Shown: piece by piece, positions 22,020 through 32,002 of the stretch
Numbering within the stretch: the first letter of the stretch is position 1
Layout of the letters: each line of letters starts with the position of its first letter
Source: Schistocephalus solidus
Lineage: Eukaryota; Platyhelminthes; Cestoda; Diphyllobothriidea; Diphyllobothriidae
Direction of reading: 5' to 3'
Assembly (NCBI GenBank): GCA_017591395.1
Contig: WEDG01001038.1
Span: 1 to 64,000, forward strand
DNA: 64,000 bases
Made by a program: the position numbers and the translations under genes
The notes under the pieces: model-generated
Seen by the model: only the letters and a program-made list of their open reading frames with translations
Database searches by the model: none
Told to the model about the DNA's origin: nothing

Positions 22020-24610
22020 GTTCAGTGTATTTGATGGAAAAACGCCTTGAACGCCCTAGTTATTACATAATAATTGAAAGAATTAGAAGCAATGTAAAGA
22101 AGTTACAGTCAAGTGAATGTAATAGTTCACTGGTATTTTTAAGGTTAAGTAGTCACATGGTCTACGTGGTGCTGCAACATATGTATGTCAAGCCGATGTT
22201 TGAAAGCCTCCACAGACTCGAAGATTACGATCGCCTCAGTTAGGTTATTCCACGGTTCCACTACATGGTTGGAGAAAAAATACTGCCTCATATCCAATCT
22301 CCCTTGGGGCACGCGTATTTTGAGTGGAAGACCTCGGAGATTATTCGTCGTGGCAAGTTGAAAAAAGTCATCACATAGGAGGGCACAATCCATGCCACGC
22401 ACGATATGGAAGGTTTGTATCAAGTCTCAGCGCTACTGCCTATAACTGCCTGTAAGGATAGAGCTTTAGGTTATTTAGGCGAATCTCATATGGCAGTTCA
22501 ACGTGACCTCCTAATTATTTTTTTGCTCGCCACTGCCCCCTTTCAAGCATGTTAAAGTCCTGTTGGGAACATGGTCGCCAGCCTTGGATTGCATATTGAA
22601 TATGTGGCCCTGCAAGCGTACCAAAGACTTTAGAAAAGCAGTATTCATCTAAAACTTTAAATGCCCGCTTGATAGTGTACAGCATTGAATTGGCTGAGAT
22701 CCTCCTGTGTTTCTGCTTCTCACAGTGGTATACAGTTTTAATAGTATGGTTGCATATCAGTGACCTGATTTCGATTTCCCAGACGTAGCAGGACACATTT
22801 GTTTGAGTTGAAGGACAAGAGCCATTTGCGGGACCACTCGTCCAATTGACAAAGATTTTCATGGAAATCGTTTCCATCGGCAGTATTATTGATAACTTTC
22901 CAGATTTCTAAATCGTCCACAAACATAGCAAAGTCATGGTCAAATTCCTGTACACAATCATTCATGAACAAGAAAAATAGGATCGGTCCGAGCATTGAAC
23001 GTGTAGGTAATTTTGGGACTCCACTCTCGATGATTGTGCGCTTTGATCGCACTGCGACTACACAGACCATTTGGGAACGACCGACGAGAAAATTCTCGAT
23101 CCACGTAAGACGTTTGCCTCCAGTTCCCAACATTCATAGCTTGTAAAGGAGACTCTGGTGCGGAACACGATCGAAAGCCTTCTGGAAATAAATATAAGCC
23201 ACATGCATAGTCTTTTTGATCGAGCGCTTTTGTCCAATTTTGCATCGTATAAAGTAAGTTCGTAACACACGATCATGCCCTACGAAAGCCGTATTGTGCA
23301 TTTGATAAGAAGTTATGGGTTTCTAAATAAATCCTTAATTTCGTTTTGACAACCTCCATAACCTTGCAATAGATTGAGGTCAGACTGACAGGCCTGTAGT
23401 TTGTAGCAAGCGCATGACTACCACTTTTGTCAAGCGGTGTAATGTGGGCTGTTTTCCAGTCTGTATGAAGAATTCACGTATCAAAAGATTTCTTACAAAG
23501 AAAGGATAGCAGTTTGGCCAGCTCTCGAGCAAGTTCGAAGAGCAGCGTTGCTGGAATCACATCGGCGCCGGGGGATTAACATGCCATCAGACTATTTATT
23601 CCTTCAAAGACCACCTCTTATCAAAAGAGCATATCCTGAATAATTGGCGCTCCCATAGTCTCGTAACTAGATGGAATCATAACATCTTCTCTGGTGAAAA
23701 CCGAGTGAAAGAGCTTCGAAAAGTGTTCAGCTTTTTTAAATTTCTGGTATCTCGAAACCATCGTCGTTTCTCGTAACAGGAATTGGGTTCCTATTACATG
23801 GGCTTTTCTGGAAATAGCTCTAGAGAAATTTGGGATCGTAAACTGCTCACTGGAGCAAATCCCTCTCGTAATCCCGTCGACTTTTGAAGATCAAGGTTTT
23901 AACGTTGTTCCTTTGAATTTTGTATGTTTAATAGATTAAACTTTCATTGGATCGGTGACATTACTTCTAAACACCTTCCTTTACTGTACATTTCTCTTTT
24001 TAGATCTCTTGTTAGCCACTGTTGGATATCGTAAGATTTTATGACGGATAGTGGCATTCTACTAGATTCAACAACCAATCCTTTAATAAATTCCAGTCCT
24101 CAGTGACGCTCCCGGATAAGAGAAGATCCCCGTCTATTCGTGATACCCGAGCTCACATTTTGCAACTCTCTTCGCCATATATTGGGCCTGGTTTCAGTTA
24201 TTGCAGATAGCACAGAACATAAACCGTTTTCCCATGAAAGTACTGCATAAATACTTCAACTGAGTGAATTTAGGCTGTATACCTCATCTATGCTGTCAGG
24301 ATCTTTAGTGAAGATGAGATCTTAACAACTAGCCTGTTTTCCTCCACGTACTCTCATTGGAACAAGTACACGTTGTGTAAAAAATGCTTCAAATGTTGTC
24401 TTTAGCAGACGGTGATCGAAGGAATACTTTAAGCACTGCGCCTGCAGATCGTTCCACCGAATTCTGGGTGCATTGTTGTCACCCATGAGCACAACATCAG
24501 GTTGACATTTAGTCTCCTTTATGTTCTCCAACAAACAAGTATCAGCATCGTTGTCTGTCCCCGGTGGTTGGTAGAGATATGGAGTGAAGGGAATGTGATC
24601 CTTGTGTCTT
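22020..24610 (-). pseudogene. LINE subfamily E, endonuclease C-terminus, RT and 3' end
   Basis: Reading from 24610 down: YQPPGTDNDADTCLLENIKE, then DLIFTKDPDSIDEVY (near 24300), the linker, and an RT with PPAPM-like core near 23570. Motif A reads VAYIYFQKAFDRVPHQSLL (catalytic Asp reads Tyr). The frame 23133-22738 holds LTWIENFLVGRSQMVC, then LPTRSMLGPILFFLFMNDC and AMFVDDLEIWKV. The C-terminal FFSNHVVEPWNNLTEAI is at 22300-22230, and the 3' terminus at 22020 ends ...aaatacactgaact. Many stops. The 5' edge at about 24610 is cut by the RTE-like insertion. Confidence 0.75.
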
Positions 24611-24625
24611 TATAGTCAGCTAAAT
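24611..24625 (+). repeat. 15-bp direct repeat, left copy (tatagtcagctaaat)
   Basis: Exactly repeated at 28976-28990. The block between them holds an RTE-like element and family B copy 2. The simplest reading is a target-site duplication; LINE TSDs of this length are normal. Confidence 0.75.
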
Positions 24626-24849
24626 GCAGTGTATAGGGGTACTTGTTAGGGATAGTACTACACAGAAAGCATTTGGTCCGTCCATTTGTCTCGTACAGGT
24701 GGTGAATGCTCCTGTGGCCGTCTCTAACTGGTACCCAGCTCTCACATGTGGCACCTTGAAGCTGGTTCTTCCCAGCGACCACACCCCGGGCAACCGTCAC
24801 GACCGGCGGGCTTAACCAGGTGAGGGTCTCCAGTATTGTTTGTGCCTCC

Positions 24850-25018
24850 ACACCCGGTATGTCTGCTCCCTTCCCCCATTTCTTCTCCTCTCCCGTCCTC
24901 CCTGCCCTTCCTCCTCTCATTTTCCCACCCCACTTCCCTCTTCCCTCCTACTTCTCCTCCACCCCATCCTCTCTCCTCCTGTTCGCCCTCTATCCTCACC
25001 CTTCCCTCCTTCCCCACG
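24850..25018 (+). repeat. Long pyrimidine-rich tract
   Basis: About 170 bp that is almost entirely C and T on the plus strand (runs such as cttctcctctcccgtcctcc), with only scattered purines. It lies in the leader of the RTE-like element. Such tracts can adopt triplex structures; whether this one matters is unknown. Confidence 0.7.
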
Positions 25019-25132
25019 GTCGAAAAGTCATACGGCGAGGGCAACATGCAATCACGTAGGCGGCTCAGGCGAATCGGTCGTTCTCTCACTAACCCAAATC
25101 ATGACCCATAGTGGAGTTCGGTAGCCGCCTGG

Positions 25133-28110
25133 GTGACTAAGCAGCCCTACCGTCTAGTCAACCTTCTAGTTGCCGACGCGGACAACTCCGTGGAATACCG
25201 CTGGTGTCAGCTGAGAGACACCATCCAATCCACTGCCCTGGATCTCCTCGGCCGCGCACGTCGTCAGCACCAAGACTGGTTCGATGACAAGGATGCAGCT
25301 ATCAACGCTCTGCTCGTCGAGAAGAACCAGTTACACAAAGCCTACATCGATCGCCCTACCGCTGCAAACAAGATAGCCTTCTACCGAAGTTGCTGCCTTC
25401 TACAGCATCGGCTGCGGGAGATGCACGATACCTGGATCACGCGCAAAGCCGAGGAAATCCAAGGGTACGCGGACCGAAAGGAATGGAAGAACTTCTTCGC
25501 CGCCACTAAGGCTGTCTACGGACCTCCCATCAAAGGCGCAGCCCCCTCTTCTCAGTGCCGATGGCAGGACGCTGCTCACTGAGAAGACGCAAAGCCTGAC
25601 ACGATGTGCAGAACACTTTCAAAGCGTTCTCAACCAGCCCTACAGCATCATCGACGCCGCCATCGATCGCCTATCTGAAGTGAAAATAAACGCCAACCTC
25701 GATCTCCCGCCCTCTCTCTCCAAGAAACCATCAGAGCCGTGCAGCAACTCTCCAACAGGAAAGTACCTGACTCGGACACGATCCCTGCTGAGCTGTACAA
25801 GCATGGTGGACCCCAGCTGCTCTTCCAGGAGATGTGGCACCAAGGAAAGTCTCTCAGGATTTCATAGACGCCACCATTGTCCACCTCTACAAGAAGAAAG
25901 GGAACTGCCAACCCTGCGACAGTCACCGAGGAATTTCTCTTCTGAACATCGCTGGAAAGATCTTCGCCCGAATTCTCCTCAACCGCTCGAACGATCACCT
26001 GGAGCAAGGACTGCTCCCGGAAAGCCAATGCGGCTTCCGATGACACAAAGGAACAATCGAAATGATCTTCGCTGCTCGCCAGCTGCAAGAGAAGTGCCAA
26101 GAGATGCGGACTCACCTCTACACTACCTTTGTGGATCTGACGAAAGCCTTTGACATGGTGAATCACGACGGGCTGTATAAAATCATGCAAAAATTCGGCT
26201 TTCCTGAATGGTTCACGCATATGGTACGTCAGCTTCACGACGGGATGATGGCGCGCGTTACTGACAATGGGACATTATCTGAAGCATTCGAAGTGAGCAA
26301 CGGAGTGAAGCAGGGCTGCGTCCTTGCGCCTACCCTCTTCAGCCTCATGTTCTCTGTCATGTAAATGGATGCCTACCGTGACGAACGCCCCGGTATCTGC
26401 ATCGCCTACCGGATGGACGGCCGACTTCTCAACCAACGATGGATGCACTTCCGCTCGCGTGTCTCTACAGCAACCATCCACGAACTTCTCTTTGCTGACG
26501 ACTGCGCACCCAATACAACGACAGAAGAGGAAATGCAAAGGAGCATGGACATCTTCGCTGCCACCTGTGACAACTTCGGACTTCGCATCAACACTGAGAA
26601 AACGGTTGTGATGCATCAACCGTTACCCAACACACTCTACACCGCAGCTAACATCAATGTCAATGGCGCCCAACTTAAATCTGTGGATACCTTCATGAAC
26701 CTAAGCAGCAATCTCTCCCGCAACACCAAAGTCAACGATGAGATCGCCAATCGGATCGCTAAAGCCAGCACAGCCTTTGGAAGCATGCAAAAAGTGGTCT
26801 GGAATCGACATGGTCTCCACCTGAGCACCAAACTCAATATGTGCAAAGCTGTCATATTGCCAACGCTGCTGTATGGAGCGAAAACGTGGACGATCTACCA
26901 AAAGCAGGCGCGGAAGCTCAACCACTTCCACTTCAGCTGTCTCCGAAGAATACTAAAGCTGACTTGGCAAGACAGGATACCGGACACGGAAGGGCTAGAA
27001 TGAACAGGCATTCTCAGCATTTACGCCCAGATGAAAACAACTGCAGCTGCGCTGGAGCGGTCACCTTGTGCGGATGGACGACGGAAGGCTACCCAAACGA
27101 CTCTTCTATGGAGATGTCGCCATGGGTTCTCGTCGACAAGAGGGTCAAGTACGACGCTACAAAGACACTCTGAAGACCTCCTGAAGCAATTGCAGATCAA
27201 CCCGGAGTCCTGGGAGGACCTTGCCTGGAATCGATCGGCTTGGAGGAGAACAGTGAAGACAGGGGCAGTAATCTACGAAGCCAACAGGATCGCCGCTGCC
27301 AAGACCAAAAGAGCGGCACGAAAGTCACTAGCGCCCCGGATCAACATCGCCAATGCCCAGGCCCTTCCAACATGCCCGCGCTGTCACCGCACCTTCCGCG
27401 CGCGAATCGGCCTAGTCGGACATCTTCGGACGCAATGCATCAACAATCCGACAATTCAAAATTCTACGTCAACTTCTGTCAACCCTCCTTCGGACTCCCC
27501 CATCCTCACCTCTGGCATCAATTTCATTAGTCCCACCATCATCGAGACCATATCACAATGCTCAGCACGTGTTACCCCCACCATCAGCGATGGGGACTCT
27601 CTCCCTAAACTGTCCTCATTTCGACCACAAATTCACCTCACGCATCGGCCTGGTCGGTCACTTGCGAATCCATCGTACAGAGACTGGTGAACCAGTGCCT
27701 GGGGCTCCAACACACAGCGGAGATCGCCACCTCCACTGCCCTCGTGCATTCACTCATCGCATGGGCCTTTTCGGTCACATGCGCATCCATGACAGCGGAA
27801 TTCACCGCAATACCGACAACACCGATACCCCATACACACCCTCCGCTTTAGCCATTCTTACCGCCACCCCACTTCCATGAATGACACCACCCCTCAGCCT
27901 CCTCCGATTTCTCCTGCCCACACTGCGCCCGCAAACTCAACTCACGCATCGGCCTGGTCGGTCACCTGCGAATCCATCGCACGGAGGCTGGTGAATCAGC
28001 ACCTGGGGTTCCGACATACAGTCGACGTGCCCACCTTCCCTGCTCCCGCACATTCACACACCACAGGGGCCTATTCGGGCACGTGCACATTCACAAAAAC
28101 CTGCGGTAAA
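25133..28110 (+). pseudogene. RTE-like reverse transcriptase with C2H2 finger tail (pseudogene)
   Basis: 25133-25582 is the linker (LGRARRQHQDWFDDKDAAIN). After a frameshift near 25547 the RT begins; 25834-27003 is one frame broken by TGA at 26041-26043 (a CGA context) and TAA at 26362-26364. RT motifs: NSHRGISLLNIAGKIF-like near 25922, TTFVDLTKAFDMVNHDGLY (motif A intact), NGVKQGCVLAPTLFSLMF, and LLFADDCAP (motif C intact, near 26490-26516). A C-terminal RT tail follows to 27003, then frameshifted to 27180. Fingers: CPRCHRTF...HLRTQC (27372-27437), CPHFDHKF (second Cys lost, about 27605), CPRAFTH (shortened, about 27738), CPHCARKLNSRIGLVGHLR (about 27919), and a last degraded one near 28045. 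Confidence 0.8.
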
Positions 28111-28198
28111 CCACCGGAGGCTAAGCTACATCAGCACAAACTATCTACACCAATACATCGACAACACCCTCACAATCACCATGTACCTGAGTACATCA

Positions 28199-28975
28199 CG
28201 GTTTCATAGAAACCGTGGCTGGGAAGGCTGCCAATCTGACGCTTACACCAGACCACGCCCTCGGCTCAGTGTATGTGCTGTGTGTGTCGAGTGTCTGACC
28301 AGTGGACTGGGAGTCAGACGGCGATGACTGCTCCCTATCCCCTGAGTTAGTGAATCCTGGTGTGTGCGTTATGGGGGCCAGGTCGTGCTGTGGCGCGTGA
28401 AGACGGGTACGCCGATCCATCAGCCAATGCGCCCACTCCCACATCAGGCAACTGACCGGCTCGGACAGTGGTCTGATTGTGGGGGTGGGGGAGAAAGTGA
28501 GATCGAGAGCTCAGCACATTTTCCTCACTATAAACAATCTGACGCGCTTTAAACTATCACGGTGCGCTAAAAGCCGTGGCTTGGAAGGATGCCGACTGAC
28601 GGGATAGCTCGGACTGCATGGTCAGCACAATGTGTGTTTTGTGTGAAGTGGCTGACTGGCGGACTGAGAGTCAGGCTGCAATGGCTCCTTCTTAATGTGG
28701 CCTTTATGGCACTCCCACTCTGTGGGATCAGAGCCAGGTGTGACGGTACGCCCAGGGGTGGCTCCGGCCGCGCCACCCACCTGCGTCCTCTCCCGCCTCC
28801 AGTCTCCTTGACTCTGTCATGACACCGGGTTCAGGTGGGGGAGGAGGAGAGAGTGCGGTAGCTGCAGCGCAAGGTTACTATCACTCAAAACTAATGCGCG
28901 CGCAAGTCACCGTCCCTGCACCACCTGGTATGGAGCATACGGTTGACCTCGGCGAAATCGACGGTCGAACTGTCG
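28199..28975 (-). mobile_element. Family B repeat, copy 2 (single module form)
   Basis: Minus-orientation copy whose 5' end at 28975 (cgacagttcgaccg) abuts the right 15-bp repeat. It aligns with 4493-5285 of copy 1 and lacks the second module. The other end at 28197-28217 is a perfect hairpin (cacggttt/aaaccgtg with a 5-6 nt loop), and another stem (cacgg/ccgtg) lies near 28558-28580. No protein candidate. Confidence 0.7.
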
Positions 28976-28990
28976 TATAGTCAGCTAAAT
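28976..28990 (+). repeat. 15-bp direct repeat, right copy (tatagtcagctaaat)
   Basis: Identical to 24611-24625 and marks the right edge of the RTE-like plus family B block. Confidence 0.75.
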
Positions 28991-29330
28991 AGCCTCAACG
29001 CCATTGGTAATTTTCTCTGTCCTTTCACGCAAAGTGGAATGTGTGAAAGCTGGAAGGCTTCTTTGCCAGCTACACGATGGCCTGTGCCTACCACATGCGC
29101 GATGATAGAGCTGTTTATGCTCTTAATCTGCCCCTTTACTAACCGTGCTGGAAGGTATTCTCGTACTCTTTAAGCTTGCCGTACATATCAGAGATGAAGA
29201 GCTTATGCATGCCCGAGAAAACTACAGGTGTGTTAGGTTACTGCATGTGTGCTGTCCATTGCTCTTTCCCTCTACGCCGGTGTTTTGGAAATTAACTAAA
29301 ACTGCAATGCCTCGAGATCTGTTTTATCTA
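28991..29330 (-). pseudogene. PLE GIY-YIG region remnant, minus strand
   Basis: The minus strand reads RLVKGQIKSINSSIIAHVVG followed by TGHRVAGKEAFQ (about 29150-29050). This matches WLRKGKVKNINSAILTHLVN and HRVDPNKAFR of the PLE at 46925-48030. The remainder is broken. Confidence 0.6.
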
Positions 29331-29929
29331 GTCTGAAACTTGTATTCTGACGACACGAAACACATCTGAAATGATGGTGGCCTTGCGTAACACGCACCAA
29401 ATATACACAACAGCGCTGATCTCTCCGGTGAATCTTACGCGAGACTTTGTCATATAATTAAGATTACTCGTCGTTGTCGCAAAATTAAAGCGCGTTGTCG
29501 GTAATTTACCTTCAAAATGGGTTTTAATGTAGCATCAGTCGTAACAGGGTGCCAAGCATATGTATTGTGAGCTAGAGGTGGGACGAGATGCCTGGTCAGT
29601 CACTGCATGATGTCTCATTTGTCTTGACTGGATTTGGCCAGGAGTCCACGATGGAAAAGGCAGAGTAAGGTCGAATATGTGCAATTTTCCTTCACTACAA
29701 AAAACTCGACTGTCTTTGGGCCATCACGGTATCTCATAAACGCAGCTTGGATAACCGAAAAGACGCGGTTTAGACAGATCCTTGGGGCTGAGAACGCGGT
29801 ATTATTGGTCCCCTCTCAATGTGATCCTGCGGCAACTCACAATGATGCGGCATACGGACGCGTGAAGACTTTCTTGTGTCGGCAAAAGGATCAGTACTTG
29901 CAAAATTACATGACAGCACGACTGCTAGT
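29331..29929. other. No gene recognised
   Basis: A 110-codon plus-strand frame (29634-29966) has no recognisable domain and no supporting splice signals that I could identify. No repeat match seen within the window. Confidence 0.3.
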
Positions 29930-30150
29930 TTTGACGAGGTCCACTGTGTGTACTACAGCAAGATGATGTGAGAAAAGTGACTTACGCGCGAATTAGAGTA
30001 CATTTAACGTAGACTTGCGCTGCATATACCGCAATCTCTCCTCCTCCCTAACTGGTCCGATGTCATGACCAAGCCAAAAAGACTTTAGGCGGGAGGGAGC
30101 CCAGGTGGCCGGCGCGGCCGGAGGCGCCTATACGCGTGCCGCTACACTTG
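29930..30150 (+). mobile_element. Family B repeat fragment, copy 4
   Basis: Shares gaggtccactgtgtg, gacttacgcgcgaattag, gtagacttgcgctgca and gccggcgcggccgga with copies 1 and 3. Diverged and partial; 30150-30300 is GC-rich but not clearly alignable. Confidence 0.6.
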
Positions 30151-30299
30151 AACGTGCGCAAACTGATACGGCAGGAACGAATGGCATAGTCGGTCACTGC
30201 TTCTGCGGTATCGCATAATCTTGGAGCCGGGAGCGCCCTCAACAGCACCGGCTTATCTGCCCTCCTCCCCGTCTGCACGCTAGTATCATCACTCCTACT

Positions 30300-31900
30300 A
30301 TCGTCAAGGGCAGTGTGCCCCCATGGCGATGACTGACCAATTGACTAGCATGACTTTATCACGAGCGTCTATTCCTACTTTACAGACTCTATACTGGACG
30401 GGACAATGCAGAAAGCGGTCGCGCCAACTAAAAACGCTGGTCCGGCACCATTGCTTACAGACAGAGACCGATCTCATGAAATTTTAACCAGTTCTAAAAT
30501 GCGCTTTTGAGTAGGAAAGATTACCTAAACGGGGTTGTAATATCGATTGCCAAGTAGCTTAATGCCAAGATATCTCGATAACGTCAGGAAATCAGCTTTT
30601 TAATGCATGTATTTTTGACCACCTGCGAAAACCGCAGTCGGTAAAAATGACTACATATACAGTAAGCATTTTTTCTCGATCGATTTTCGATGCTCTTCTA
30701 AATTCAAATATGCTTTGAACCAAAAGATATTTTTTCTTGTACTCGGCTGATAGCAAACCACGTCTTCTTCAAAGTTTATGCTTAAATGAAGGTTATACTT
30801 AAGTTCGAAAAATTTCTAAATCCCAAATATTGCTGAGCCCGATCTGTCGCCACTTTTGCATTATTGATTTGCAGTTTGCATTTGAAGAAAATTATATATT
30901 CCTGGATGTCATTAAGTAGATAGTATATTATCTAGTGTCCATAAAAATTTGTAATGGATGTGGACTATGTTGAATACTTAATGAGGGGCATTAATAAACG
31001 GACGGAAAAATACTATTTGAATAGACATTGTGCAGCCAGAAAAATCCCACAATTAGAAACTTTTTAAAACCTAAATGTAACCTCTCATTCCATATAAAAT
31101 TTGAAGAAGACGTGCTTGGCTATCAGATGCATGCCACAGAGGATATTGTTATGCATGTTTTCGAAAAGAATTTTTTGAAATTCAAAACGGTATCGAAAAT
31201 CAATAAAAATGCATATTAATTGAGTAGTACATTTTAACCGAGGGTAGGCGGCCGAAAAGGATTGCATTAAAAGCCGGCATCCCGGTCTTTCTGAAATATT
31301 ATGGGATTATGGCGCATGATGACCGATCTTACGACCGCACTCCAGCAATCTTTCCTAATAGAAAGTGCACTTAATTCACTGCATTTTAGCTTTCCGACGC
31401 TTGTGCGCTCCAGTCATTTTGCGATGAAGGTGGAAAAAGAGGGCGAATTCGTAATGCGCATGGCTCTCTTACTATAACTGTAAGTATGCACAGATAATCT
31501 CTGATACTCCGTGGGGCGGGGGAGGAAAAGCGGCATTAGTTCACATTGAGTTCGACGGATAAATTATTGCATGAATATGCGGCTGTCATCAACGCGTGCA
31601 GAGCCAAAGAAATGTGTATAAAAACAGTTTGCATATGCGGAGCTCAGTTTTTTTGCAGGAAGAGAAAGTGAGTTAATCATTGGACGAAAAGAGTAAAATT
31701 GTAGGCAGGCGCCTCATAATTAAAGTGAAAATATTAACAAGGTGAATGTTGCATGTCAGTTGCCTAGGTGGTGCGTCAAAACCGGAGGGGAAACACAAAG
31801 ATCAATAGGAAACGTGCTCAAAATTTCAAAATGAGTGTCTAGGGTCGCACCGATTTCCTCTTGATCACAGTCAAATGCCTCGAAATCCCAGTGTTCTCCC
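30300..31900. other. No gene recognised downstream of the C2orf69-like gene
   Basis: AT-rich sequence. Short plus frames (31028-31219) and minus frames overlap each other and show no domain. The 3' UTR of the C2orf69-like gene must lie at its right edge, but I could not place a convincing polyadenylation signal. Confidence 0.4.
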
Positions 31901-32002
31901 TTAAACATGGTGTCCACGTGATAGGGGTAGTTTATTGAGTTTCAAAAGACGCAGGAAGGCAACGAAATCCCGGCGGTTCCAGGGCCGATTTTTATCGCAT
32001 AA
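31901..32002 (-). CDS. C2orf69: C2orf69-like exon 3 (C-terminus and stop)
   Basis: Acceptor TCTTGTTTTAG ends at 32003. 33 codons plus TAA (31903-31901): DKNRPWNRRDFVAFLRLLKL then a short tail ending HHV. This replaces the RD..RSW....KKFVQIL-type C-terminus of the family in register, which supports the join. Confidence 0.75.
   Translation of the reverse strand, partial: LCDKNRPWNRRDFVAFLRLLKLNKLPLSRGHHV

Larger units (their letters stand above)
24626..28195 (+). mobile_element. RTE-like LINE with C-terminal zinc fingers, endonuclease not detected
   Basis: The element starts right after the left 15-bp repeat. 24626-25130 is a GC-rich leader with a long pyrimidine tract. 25133-27690 encodes linker and RT, and 27360-28110 the zinc finger tail. 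I find no APE endonuclease motifs (ETW, GDFN, SDH) between the start and the linker, so the 5' part is either missing or replaced. The pattern matches, from recall, an element abundant in diphyllobothriidean tapeworm genomes. Confidence 0.75.

Noticed and set aside
24820..25124. Pro/Ser/Leu-rich frames of 80-95 codons in the pyrimidine tract
   Set aside because: They follow from the CT-only composition; three overlapping frames are equally open.
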